From: Sphingopyxis terrae subsp. terrae NBRC 15098
GTDB taxonomy: Bacteria; Pseudomonadota; Alphaproteobacteria; Sphingomonadales; Sphingomonadaceae
Direction of reading: 5' to 3'
Assembly: GCF_001610975.1 (NCBI RefSeq)
Contig: NZ_CP013342.1
Coordinates: forward strand, 1,054,001-1,118,000
Length of the DNA: 64,000 bases
Below are positions 54,534 to 64,000 of this stretch, in pieces. Position 1 is the first letter of the stretch; each line of letters opens with the position of its first letter. A program made the position numbers and the translations under genes. The notes under the pieces are model-generated. The model made no database searches. It had not been told where the DNA came from and saw only the letters and a list, made by a program, of their open reading frames with translations.

Positions 54534-54754
54534 ACCTGCGATCTATACCCGCCGGCAGCGCGTCGCAGAGCTCGCGAGGCCGGCCGCGACTGGAGCGCGG
54601 AGCCGCGGTGAAGCGCCCCAGTCTTCCGGATCAACGCAATGACCGCAGCATCAGTCGTGCGCCCCTTAAAGGCGACAAAGGAATGATCGCTCTTTGCTGA
54701 TTTCCGCTTTCCGCTGCTTTCGATCCAAAAGCCGCCAGTCCGTTACCGGCCACC
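54534..54754. other. Gene-free stretch behind the Hsp20 promoter
   Basis: No supported gene. It lies between the Hsp20 promoter and the end of the next gene on the same strand. A short A/T-rich part near 54680-54720 may be a terminator or promoter region, but no clear signal is seen. Confidence 0.4.
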
Positions 54755-55246
54755 TCAAGCCCATCGCAGCAAGAAGTTGGTCAAGGCGACGTGCGGATAT
54801 CGGGCGTCATCCCAAGGGATCGGGCGGTCGAGGGGATCTTCGTTCAGCGGACCATCGATATTCTGGAAATCGAGCGACAGTCCGGTGAGCGGCCGACCTG
54901 CTTGCATCATCGCGAGCAGCCGGTCGAAGGCGGCGGGCGACAGATCGATCGAAACCACATAGTCGGGCGCGTCGGGGGTGCCTGTCCCGAATGCGCTCCG
55001 GCGGATGCTGCCGCTCCAGTCGGAGCCGTCCTCTTCGGCGTCGAGGACGACCAGCATTCCTTGTAGCGCGCCGAGTAGCCGCGGCGCGCTGGTGATCGGC
55101 TGGCCCGCGATTGCACTGAGCGGAGCGGTCATGCACCGCTCCAGCCGTTCATAATCGCCATGCGCACCGCCCAGTTCGAGGCCGATCGCGCCGACCTCGA
55201 AACGGAGGAAATCCGGAACGATGGCGTAGGTGGCTGGGTTCGTCAT
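54755..55246 (-). CDS. Conserved hypothetical protein
   Basis: 163 residues, soluble, unrecognised. It alternates strands and helices: FLRFEVGAIGLELGG at the start, then GMLVVLDAEEDGSDWSG and FDRLLAMMQAGRPLTGLSLDFQNI near the end. The last part reads like a small immunity- or effector-type domain, which is only an impression. It follows the exported protein gene upstream by 33 bases, so they are probably one operon. Confidence 0.55.
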   Translation of the reverse strand: MTNPATYAIVPDFLRFEVGAIGLELGGAHGDYERLERCMTAPLSAIAGQPITSAPRLLGALQGMLVVLDAEEDGSDWSGSIRRSAFGTGTPDAPDYVVSIDLSPAAFDRLLAMMQAGRPLTGLSLDFQNIDGPLNEDPLDRPIPWDDARYPHVALTNFLLRWA

Positions 55247-55279
55247 GCCATCGTCCGATGGCGTGACGACGAACTCTTT

Positions 55280-56161
55280 TCAGAGATCACGGACTTTTTT
55301 CCAGTAGAGCGCCGAAATCTGGCTTCCATCGTCGGCCGTATACCAATCGACGACCGCCTTGCTGTGCTCGACCCGAAAGACGCGGTAGCCCTTCTCGGTC
55401 CGCAGATAATCGACCTTTTGTACATAGCCATATCCAGCGACCATCTTGCTTTCTTCGGCGCGTTTGGGATCGGCGATGCGGCGCAGCGACGCGGACATGT
55501 GGATCGTGGAAGGATAGTCGCTGCGGAGCCAGTAGAGGAGGATGGTATCCTCCAGCATCGCGCGAGACCGGGCGTTCGGATCAGCTGCAACGGGCGTGAA
55601 CCGGATAGAGTCGTAGATGCGCGTTGAATCGGCGGGAACGTCGCCGGCGTCACCCCATACCCAGTTGAATGTGTAAAGCTTGTTTCCTCGCGCCACGATC
55701 AGATAGCGGTGGGTTGCCGGGGTGTTGAAATAGTCGATGGTGAACGAGAAGATGACCTCGCGGGCCGGGAGACCCTGGAAGGTCAAGGGACGGTTTTTCA
55801 GGACCTTGAAATTGTTGAGGCCGCCGCTGGCGATCTGATCGGCCTGGTCCTTCAGAAGGCCGGCGACGTCGGAAATTTCATAAATGCCGAAATCCACGAC
55901 CCCGAAGTTGAAGCTGCTGCAGCGGCCGCCGATCTCTTTCCCGGGCCGCGCGCGCTCGGTTACCTCGACATTGACGAAATCTTCTGCCCCCAGGCTGTAG
56001 GTTTGATGCACATCGGTGCTGACGTCGAGCGTGACGCCGAGCCGAGGATCGGTGAAGCGTTGCCATTCCGGCCCGTAGCAATTCATCGTCGCGGCGGCTG
56101 GTGATGCGGCCAACACGCCCGCGAGAGCCACCAGGCCAAGGCGCCATTTCGTCATTTTCAT
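55280..56161 (-). CDS. Exported hypothetical protein
   Basis: 293 residues from the start MKMTKWRLG, with a signal peptide (about 1-24, LALAGVLAASPAAA-like) and two conserved-looking cysteines after it (MNCYGPEW, GRCSSFNFG). The mature domain has many strands (ARGNKLYTFNWVWGD, AVVDWYTADDG). I recall no family. It is the upstream partner of the 163-residue gene and downstream of a metallopeptidase-like gene, all on one strand. Confidence 0.6.
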   Translation of the reverse strand: MKMTKWRLGLVALAGVLAASPAAATMNCYGPEWQRFTDPRLGVTLDVSTDVHQTYSLGAEDFVNVEVTERARPGKEIGGRCSSFNFGVVDFGIYEISDVAGLLKDQADQIASGGLNNFKVLKNRPLTFQGLPAREVIFSFTIDYFNTPATHRYLIVARGNKLYTFNWVWGDAGDVPADSTRIYDSIRFTPVAADPNARSRAMLEDTILLYWLRSDYPSTIHMSASLRRIADPKRAEESKMVAGYGYVQKVDYLRTEKGYRVFRVEHSKAVVDWYTADDGSQISALYWKKVRDL

Positions 56162-56337
56162 TTCCCCAAAGCGCTTGCGATTAGCAAAAGCAGCAACCCC
56201 TTGGTCTGCATTGCCTATCTCGTCGCCGTTCGCAACATGCCTGTCTCTCGATGATGACGCTCTGTTTGCCGCGATCTTAGTCCGCTGCATCGGGCGGACG
56301 GTCGATGGCGGCTGTGGATCACGCCGTCACCGGCCGA

Positions 56338-56967
56338 TCAACCGGCATATCTTCGATTGGCTTCGTAGGCCTCGAGTTCGAGTGGGGATTTGTCGTGGCC
56401 ATGTTGGATCAATTCCGAGACATATTGGCCCGCATAGGCCGCGAAGCTCGTGCTCCGCTCGATCTGCCACACATGAACGAGCTCATGTGCGAGGCGCGGC
56501 TGGTCGAGCGTGAAGCCCTTCCGCACCCAGATTGTGTATCCAAAGGCCTGGGCGTTGTTGACGATGCCCGGACCGATGAAACCGAACGTCTCGCCGGCAA
56601 GCTTGATCTCGGGATTTTCCGTCGGGAAAGGGATTTCGTCGACGAAAACGAGGCGCACTTTTTCGGGATGTTTTATGCCGATCTCTGCGGCGAGGCGCGC
56701 TTGGTCCGGATCGAGAGGGATGCCCGTCGCTTGGCCGCGCGCTTCAATTTCCTCCGCCCATTTGACATAATAGGCCATGAATTTGCTCAGAAACTCTTCC
56801 TGGTTGGCCGAGACCGCTTTCTGACCTGCCTGCACTTCGGCTGCCAGAAGTGTGGCTGAGGGGGGCAAGGTGCACCCAACAAGTGCCGCGACCATGATGG
56901 CTTGCCTCAGCACGGAATGACGCTCTGGCCGTCCTGCAAAAGCAGGATGGGTGCTGATATGCTGCAA
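56338..56967 (-). CDS. Secreted zinc-metallopeptidase-like protein (HExxH)
   Basis: 209 residues. A lipobox-like signal (AALVGC) suggests a lipoprotein. The C-terminal half has HELVH in LAHELVHVWQIERS, followed at a short distance by PLELEAYEAN, which would give the glutamate third ligand of a gluzincin. The middle segment (GETFGFIGPGIVNNAQAFGYTIWVRKG) is reminiscent of HExxH domains at the start of extracellular contractile-system and DUF4157-like proteins. No peptidase family is assigned with confidence. It leads a short same-strand group of exported or unknown proteins. Confidence 0.65.
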   Translation of the reverse strand: MQHISTHPAFAGRPERHSVLRQAIMVAALVGCTLPPSATLLAAEVQAGQKAVSANQEEFLSKFMAYYVKWAEEIEARGQATGIPLDPDQARLAAEIGIKHPEKVRLVFVDEIPFPTENPEIKLAGETFGFIGPGIVNNAQAFGYTIWVRKGFTLDQPRLAHELVHVWQIERSTSFAAYAGQYVSELIQHGHDKSPLELEAYEANRRYAG

Positions 56968-57320
56968 TTTTTCGGCCTCCTGTTATGGAATGGTCTTCAG
57001 TGTTTGCAGGCGGCGTAGGTGCCGCGCCGCCGTCGACGGATGGAGCCGGCTGCTACGGCTTATTCATCGCTTCGTCGAGACGGGAAGCGCGAATGGCTCG
57101 CAAAGTCATTCATGCCATTGCAGCTGCGAATCCGGCGAGCCTGCTTCAGTTCGCAAGCTGGACCGAGGGGTTGGTCTGCAATAACGGCTTTTCGCAATCC
57201 TGTGGCTTTCGCCCCCGCGCCTCTCCAAGCTTATCTAGAAAGTCACCCACGCGCGCCACGACCTTTTCTCTGCCCTCGGGCGCAATGGCCGTGAAGGTCA
57301 AGCCCGCTGTGGCCATGAAC
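56968..57320. other. Intergenic stretch, nothing recognised
   Basis: About 350 bases between the metallopeptidase-like gene and the PepSY gene. Readable frames here lack homology-like patterns and run antisense into the next gene. It is the right edge of the accessory block; no IS end or repeat is seen. Confidence 0.5.
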
Positions 57321-58709
57321 TTATACTCTAAAAACCTCCCGCACCGCCGGAGCCATTCCCAGCCAGCGCGCCACCCGCGGCAGGCGCGGCAGGATCAGCA
57401 AGTCGACGAGCCACAACAGGATCAGCGACGCCGCAAGCAGCGGCAGCAGCGCGGCAAGGCACAGCACGATCGCCGCCACACCCTTCAGCCGCGCCGGATC
57501 GCGCGGCATGGGCGGCGCGCCGATCGCATCATAGGGCTTGCGGCGGCGCCACATCAGGAAACCCGACACGGCAAGCGTGATCATCGCAAGCGCCGTTGCG
57601 ACGCCGACGAGTTGATTGACGACACCGAATAGCTGCCCTTCGTGCCAGGCGATGCCGTAGCCGACGGCGCGGTCGATCACATGCTTGTCGGCAAAACCGC
57701 TGCGCCCCACCTCGATCCCGGTCACCGGATCATAGCTGACCTTGCGCACGAGCGGGCGGTTCTGCGTCTGCGTCGTCAGCGTCCACACATTGCCGTTGGG
57801 CGGCCCGAACATATTGGGCGCCCCCGGCGGCTGGATGATCGCCGGCGCGGGCATATGTTCGGCCTGCGCGCGCAGCACGATCCGATCGAGCTTGACCCGC
57901 GGCGCATCGTTTGCATTCGCCATCCGATGCGCCGGCGTCGCCCCGTTCATTGCCTTGGCCATCGCGCCATGATCGTGCGCGGCGTGCGGATCTAGCCCCC
58001 CCTTCCAGTCCTGCACCCCCGACACCCAGCCCATCTCGGCGCGCACGGCGCGAAAGCCCGTCGCCCAGATGTCGGTCCACGGCAGCGCGGTGGTGAGGAG
58101 GACGAGCGCGAGGCCCGAAACCCAGAATCCCGTGACGGCGTGCAGATCGCGCAGCGCCGCGCGTCCGCCAAGGCGCAGCCGCGGCCAGACGACCCCGGCC
58201 AGTCCCCGCCCGCGCGGCCACCAGAGATAGAGGCCGGTCAGGATCATCACGATTGCCCAGCTTGCGGCAAGTTCGACCAGAATGCCGCCGCCCAGCCCCA
58301 AGAGCAGCTTGCCGTGCAACCGCGCAAGCCACGCCGTCCAGCGCAGCTCGGGATCGGCCGACCCGATGACGCCCCCCTGCGGCGACACCGCCACATCGAG
58401 CATTGTGCCGCCGGGCAGGCCGAGGTGGATCACCGCGGCGTCGCCCGGCGCTTCCGGGATGCGATAAGAGTGAAAGGCCGCGCCGGGAAAGGCGGCGAGC
58501 GCCGCCGCGACCTGCGCGTCGGCATCGACTGGCTGCGCGGCGGCCAGCCCGCGCCAGTCGCGCTCCTCCCACCGGTCGATCTGCGGCTTGAACAGATAGG
58601 CTGCGCCGGTCAGAGACAGGATCAGGATGAAGGGGATGACGAACAGCCCGGCATAGAAATGCCAGCGCCAGATCGTGCGATAGAGCGGCATGCGGCTGAC
58701 GTCGGCCAT
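57321..58709 (-). CDS. PepSY domain-containing iron-regulated membrane protein
   Basis: 462 residues with four main membrane helices (about 10-35, 155-177, 200-222 and 370-392) plus a hydrophobic C-terminus, and PepSY-like repeats between them. The N-terminal WRWHFYAGLFVIPFILILSLTG is the family signature, and further His occur in LHGKLLLG and DLHAVTG. Family members accompany TonB receptors and are thought to reduce or process imported siderophore or heme complexes. It follows the receptor gene on the same strand with 14 bases between. Confidence 0.88.
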   Translation of the reverse strand: MADVSRMPLYRTIWRWHFYAGLFVIPFILILSLTGAAYLFKPQIDRWEERDWRGLAAAQPVDADAQVAAALAAFPGAAFHSYRIPEAPGDAAVIHLGLPGGTMLDVAVSPQGGVIGSADPELRWTAWLARLHGKLLLGLGGGILVELAASWAIVMILTGLYLWWPRGRGLAGVVWPRLRLGGRAALRDLHAVTGFWVSGLALVLLTTALPWTDIWATGFRAVRAEMGWVSGVQDWKGGLDPHAAHDHGAMAKAMNGATPAHRMANANDAPRVKLDRIVLRAQAEHMPAPAIIQPPGAPNMFGPPNGNVWTLTTQTQNRPLVRKVSYDPVTGIEVGRSGFADKHVIDRAVGYGIAWHEGQLFGVVNQLVGVATALAMITLAVSGFLMWRRRKPYDAIGAPPMPRDPARLKGVAAIVLCLAALLPLLAASLILLWLVDLLILPRLPRVARWLGMAPAVREVFRV

Positions 58710-58723
58710 CCCCCTCCTCCCCC

Positions 58724-60736
58724 TCAGAACCGCGCGCGAAGGCCGGCCGAAATGGCACGGCGTTCGACGGGGTAGTAGATCGCCGACCCCGGGGTAGCGG
58801 TGATCGTCGCGCTGATATCGCCGATGGCCTTTTTGCCGGTGATGTTGCGCACATCGACGAACGCGTCGATGCCGTCGGTAATCTGCGCACCGCCGGTGAT
58901 ACCGATCAGCGCATAGCCCGGCGTCCGCACCAGATTGCGATAATCGGCAAAGGGGCCGTCGGGCACCCATTCGACATTCGGCGCGACGTGCAACGCCTCG
59001 CTCCCCAGCCGCAACTCGGCGCGATAGACATGCTTCGGCACCACCGGCAGGCGGTTGTTGCCGAACTGGCTGTCGCCGCGGAAGCGGAAGTCGCTGTAGG
59101 TATAGATCTGGCGCAGCCGCACCCACGGCGCGAAATTGAGCTCGAGCGCCGCCTCTATCCCCTGATGCAGCGTCCGGTCGGCGTTGAAGGTCGCGGCCGG
59201 AATGCTGCTGTTCGTCGAGAATTGCAGCATCTCACCGGTCAGCGTCGAACGGTAGAGCGCCAGATCCCAATGCGCGATGCCGACGCTGCCGCGCGTACCG
59301 ATCTCGGCCGTCCACGCGCGCTGCGGGCGGATGGCGGAGACGACGGCGCTGGTCGGCGGGGTGCCGATCGTCTGGAACACCTCGCCGAAACCGGGGAATT
59401 CGGCCGAACGGCTGTAGTTGGCGAAAATCTGGATGCGGCTCGATGGTTCGAACAGCAATCCGAATTTCGGCGAAAAGGCGTCGAGATCGACGCGCCCGTC
59501 GCTCGCCGGAGAGGCCGAAAAATTGACGTGCCGCTTGCGCCAGCCATCGGCATAGACGCCGCCCGCGATCAGCGAAAGCTGGGGCACCGGGCGCACGCGG
59601 ACCTCGCCATAGAGGCTCGCCGTCTGCGCTTTCTGGTCGGCATCGAAGGTCAGCGCGCCGCGCGACCCGCTGATGTTGACGAACTGCTTCGCCTTGGTGC
59701 TGCCATGGCGAATTTCGCCGCCCAGCGTCAGTTCGACCGGCCCCGCCGCATAGTCGAGCCGCGCGAAGCTGCCGACATCGGTCGATTTCTGGTCGATCAC
59801 CTGAAAGATCGGGTGGAACAGCGATTTGGCGTTGATGAAGCCGCCAACCTCCAGCGTCGCCGATCCGAAATCGAAGGTCGTGCGGTTCTGCAGGCGCAGC
59901 GAATCGATGTCGCGCTGCTGATCGCCCGCCGCACTGCCCGCGTTCGCCATTTTCGGCGTCGTGAGCGCCTGATCATAGGTCAGCGCGCCGGGAAGCTGCT
60001 GGTTGATATTGTTGAAGCTGGCGTAAAAGCGCGTCGAGACGGTATCGCTGAGCCGCAGGCCAACATTGGAATGAAAGCGAAAGCTCCGCCGCTTCGCATG
60101 ATCCCGATCCCCGTCGGACGTGTCGGCGCTGACCGCGCCCCAGGCATCGACCGCTTCGCTCGCCACCCCGGCCGAGACGAGGCCGCGCAGCATCGAAAAG
60201 CTGCCCGCGTCGGCGCGCAGATAGACGCCCTCGGCGGTGCGGCCGGTCGGCGTCACACCATTGATCGCGCCGCCCAGCGTGCCCGATCCGAAGCGCAGCG
60301 CATTGGCGCCGCGATAGACTTCGAGATGGTCGAAGAAGATCGGTTCGAGTTCCTGAAAGTCGCCATTGTCGTCGGCAAGGTTGATCGGCACGCCATCCTG
60401 GAGCAGCGTGATGCCGCGCATGTGGAAACCGCGCGACAGGCCAGAACCGCGGATCGACAGGCGCACTTCCTGCCCATAGCGCGGCTGGAGATAGACGCCG
60501 GGGGAAAAGGCGAGCGTGTCGCGCAGGCTGACGATCGATTTGTCGGCATAATCTTCATAGGAAACGACATCGGTGCCGCCGGGCGTCCTCGCGGCGCGCG
60601 CTTCGGCCGCGTCGGTAAGCTGCGGCGCGGTGACGATGATCGTCGACTGGTCTTCGGCGTCCGCGGCATGGGCGGCAGGCGCCAGGGAAATGGCGAGCGC
60701 CAGCAACGGCGCCGCACGGGTAACGTGACTCTTCAT
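58724..60736 (-). CDS. TonB-dependent outer-membrane receptor
   Basis: 670 residues: signal peptide (about 1-24), a TonB-box-like STIIVTAPQ, a plug domain (about 45-165: LRDTLAFSPGVYLQPRYGQEVRLSIRG in parts, LQDGVPINLADDNGD, RGANALRFGSGTLGGAIN) and a 22-strand barrel ending in Phe (LRARF). It imports an iron chelate or similar ligand; which one cannot be read from the sequence. The ATG has GAAGGA upstream. Genes for a PepSY protein and a DUF2946 protein flank it, indicating a metal-uptake unit. Confidence 0.93.
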   Translation of the reverse strand: MKSHVTRAAPLLALAISLAPAAHAADAEDQSTIIVTAPQLTDAAEARAARTPGGTDVVSYEDYADKSIVSLRDTLAFSPGVYLQPRYGQEVRLSIRGSGLSRGFHMRGITLLQDGVPINLADDNGDFQELEPIFFDHLEVYRGANALRFGSGTLGGAINGVTPTGRTAEGVYLRADAGSFSMLRGLVSAGVASEAVDAWGAVSADTSDGDRDHAKRRSFRFHSNVGLRLSDTVSTRFYASFNNINQQLPGALTYDQALTTPKMANAGSAAGDQQRDIDSLRLQNRTTFDFGSATLEVGGFINAKSLFHPIFQVIDQKSTDVGSFARLDYAAGPVELTLGGEIRHGSTKAKQFVNISGSRGALTFDADQKAQTASLYGEVRVRPVPQLSLIAGGVYADGWRKRHVNFSASPASDGRVDLDAFSPKFGLLFEPSSRIQIFANYSRSAEFPGFGEVFQTIGTPPTSAVVSAIRPQRAWTAEIGTRGSVGIAHWDLALYRSTLTGEMLQFSTNSSIPAATFNADRTLHQGIEAALELNFAPWVRLRQIYTYSDFRFRGDSQFGNNRLPVVPKHVYRAELRLGSEALHVAPNVEWVPDGPFADYRNLVRTPGYALIGITGGAQITDGIDAFVDVRNITGKKAIGDISATITATPGSAIYYPVERRAISAGLRARF

Positions 60737-60805
60737 GGAAAATCCTTCGCTTGAACACAGGCAGAACCGCGCCGCGCGAGGTGCGCGGACGGTCATCAAA
60801 CCGGG

Positions 60806-61222
60806 TCAGGCGAAGGCGGGTGGTCCGGTGCTTGGCGGCAGCGGCGACGCGATCCCGGGCGCATAGCCCAGCGCGGGAATCGCGACCGGCGCGGGATCGG
60901 CCGCGGCGAGCGCGGCGGGGAGCACGGGCGTATCGGGAACGATCGGCGCGACCGCGAGCGCGCCCCACGGACAATGCTGCTGCCCCTTGCCGCTGTCGTG
61001 GTCGCCCGCCTTTTCAATGGGGATGGTCAGCGTCGCGCCGGGATTGGCGGGGTCCGAACAGACGCGCACCGTGATCGCGCCCTTTGCGTCGCTTTCGATC
61101 ATCCAGCCGGGCGCGACGAAGACGCGCGCCGCCAGCGCCAGCAGCACGGGTAGCAGCAACAGCATGCCGGGACGGCGCAAGACGGCGAGAACCCCCACGC
61201 GCCGCGCCTTATGCCCGTCCAC
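60806..61222 (-). CDS. DUF2946 family protein
   Basis: About 138 residues. One N-terminal membrane helix ends LAARVFVAPGWMIES, and the family markers are Cys in RVCSDP and HCPWGALAV (paired Cys with His ahead). DUF2946 proteins are found next to TonB receptors and copper or iron genes; a metal-binding role is inferred. The start is uncertain: GTG at 61222 or GTG at 61198. The upstream frame overlaps the next gene. It lies 70 bases ahead of the receptor gene. Confidence 0.72.
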   Translation of the reverse strand: MDGHKARRVGVLAVLRRPGMLLLLPVLLALAARVFVAPGWMIESDAKGAITVRVCSDPANPGATLTIPIEKAGDHDSGKGQQHCPWGALAVAPIVPDTPVLPAALAAADPAPVAIPALGYAPGIASPLPPSTGPPAFA

Positions 61223-61247
61223 GCGCGCTGGCAAGCGGGCATGAGCC

Positions 61248-62417
61248 CTATTCGGCGGGCGCCTCGTCGATCTTCTTGCCCGTCCGCGTCCACGGATAGA
61301 GGAACTGGCTGCCATAGCTGCGCGGTACATCTTCGGGGATGCCATAATTTTCGGGCCAGCGATCCTTCGGCAGATGAAAGGTGCCGAACAGCTTGTCGAG
61401 AAAGGGAAAGTGGATCGCGAAATTGACGTCGAACGCCTCGCGTTCCAGCCCATGGTGCCAATGGTGAAAGCGCGGCGTTGCGATCCAGTGCCCCAGACGG
61501 TTGAAATCGCCGCCGACATTGGCGTGGAGCAGCGACGACCAGACATAGACGAAGCCGATATAGGCCTGCATCACCGACGGGCTGAACCCGAGCGTGAACA
61601 GCGGCAGCGAGGTGATCGAACGCAGGAGGATGATCTCGACGAAATGCATCCGCGATCCCGCGAGCCAGTCCATCGATTTTGCGCTGTGATGGATCGCGTG
61701 GAATCCCCACAGAAAGGGGATTTTGTGGAACAGCCGGTGATACCAATATTGCGCGAGGTCGGAGACGAGAAGGACGATGGCGAACTGCGCGATCCACGGC
61801 AGCGCCGCGACCCCGGCGCGGAATGCCGCCCAGCTGCTCGTATGATCATTGACGAACGCCTGCGGGGCGAGCGCAAGAAAGCCCAATATCTGCACGAACA
61901 TCGTGCTGACGAGATAATAGAAAAGATCCTCGCGCCACTCGGTACGGAACAATCGCTGCGCACGGCGGTGCGGAAAGGCGCGCTCGAGCGGCGCGAACAT
62001 GAAGCCGGTGACGAGCAGGTTGACGACGAAAAAGTCGAGCCCGAAGAAAATGCCCCAGTCTCGCGTCTCGGCGGGCTGGACATTGGCGCCGCCCATCAAC
62101 GCCGCCGCAAGCCCGATCATCAGCGCGGTCAGCCCCAGCACCTTGCGCGGCCGCAGCAGCAGGCTGAGTAGCGACAGGCCATAGCTAGCGAGCAAAGTCA
62201 GGTGGACCATCCCGCGAAATCCGGTCCAGCCCTTGACGATCTCGAGCTCGGGCGTCGCGAACCAGTCGGGAAAGCGCAGCGCGACGACCATGAAAAAGCC
62301 GCTGATCGCAAACAGCAATCCGAAGAAGCCCGAAAGCCACCCGCTCCCGAACCGTCGCACCTCGGTATGCGATTCCAGATCGCGCATGAGGCTTTTCAGA
62401 TAGTCGCTCTTCGCCAT
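61248..62417 (-). CDS. Fatty acid hydroxylase/sterol desaturase family membrane protein
   Basis: 389 residues with about eight membrane helices. The di-iron motifs are HRLFHK, FHAIHHSAK and FHHWHHG. The N-terminal 120 residues are an extra membrane region beyond the core domain (FGLLFAISGFFMVVAL and more). It ends with a soluble tail. The length exceeds plain family members. The substrate is unknown. Confidence 0.85.
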   Translation of the reverse strand: MAKSDYLKSLMRDLESHTEVRRFGSGWLSGFFGLLFAISGFFMVVALRFPDWFATPELEIVKGWTGFRGMVHLTLLASYGLSLLSLLLRPRKVLGLTALMIGLAAALMGGANVQPAETRDWGIFFGLDFFVVNLLVTGFMFAPLERAFPHRRAQRLFRTEWREDLFYYLVSTMFVQILGFLALAPQAFVNDHTSSWAAFRAGVAALPWIAQFAIVLLVSDLAQYWYHRLFHKIPFLWGFHAIHHSAKSMDWLAGSRMHFVEIILLRSITSLPLFTLGFSPSVMQAYIGFVYVWSSLLHANVGGDFNRLGHWIATPRFHHWHHGLEREAFDVNFAIHFPFLDKLFGTFHLPKDRWPENYGIPEDVPRSYGSQFLYPWTRTGKKIDEAPAE

Positions 62418-62465
62418 TTTGCCCCCCTCGCCCCCTCCGCATGACCAACCATATGCGCCGCGGTG

Positions 62466-64000
<1,535 letters not shown>

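Noticed and set aside
56985..57632. Plus-strand frame of 215 codons at the right edge of the accessory block
   Set aside because: Second half is antisense to the PepSY gene and the first half has no coding character.
58988..60754. A 588-residue plus-strand open frame opposite the TonB receptor
   Set aside because: Antisense shadow; no signal peptide, domain or ribosome site.

Overview
The window reads as chromosome of a GC-rich alphaproteobacterium of the family Sphingomonadaceae, most like Sphingopyxis. This is an inference from gene content and style: a TrcR/DUF1013 cell-cycle regulator, Usg, CrtZ, MipA/OmpV, a TonB receptor with PepSY and DUF2946 partners, and short structured intergenic palindromes. 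No rRNA, tRNA or CRISPR array was seen.

1-42 kb is mostly core chromosome in small, tightly packed operons. In order it holds obg and a MipA/OmpV porin-like gene; proB and an epimerase; sppA; trcR; an MBL hydrolase; folB with a FolM-like reductase; a succinate-semialdehyde dehydrogenase; a 2OG-Fe oxygenase; an SMP-30 lactonase; a VIT family transporter; HAD, UspA and LysR genes; a 3-oxoacid CoA-transferase pair (scoA/scoB) with a lipoprotein phosphatase gene between its subunits; a serine hydrolase; a GST; crtZ; leuCD and a quinone oxidoreductase; sdhCDA without sdhB; ald with a divergent Lrp-type regulator; a soluble chemoreceptor; an SDR gene, a subclass B3 metallo-beta-lactamase-like lipoprotein and prmA; phhA; and a crp-modABC operon.

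43-50 kb is a mobile-element cluster. A nucleotidyltransferase-HEPN gene is split by an IS110-family (IS1111-like) element. Its 3' end abuts an IS3-family element, followed by the C-terminal remnant of a tyrosine recombinase and an IS91-family element carrying its own tyrosine recombinase. 50-57 kb is accessory DNA. It carries an extra-looking groES-groEL pair whose GroEL lacks the Gly-Gly-Met tail, a CIRCE-like operator, two near-identical heat-shock promoters, an Hsp20 gene with a ROSE-like RNA thermometer leader, usg, and several exported or unknown proteins.

57-64 kb returns to ordinary chromosome: a PepSY protein, TonB receptor and DUF2946 protein that look like one metal-uptake module, a fatty-acid-hydroxylase-like membrane protein, and ligA running off the right edge.

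The most rewarding signals are the IS110 insertion with its 3' non-coding region (a candidate guide RNA), the thermometer and promoter pair of the heat-shock island, the phosphatase lodged between scoA and scoB, and the B3 lactamase-like gene.
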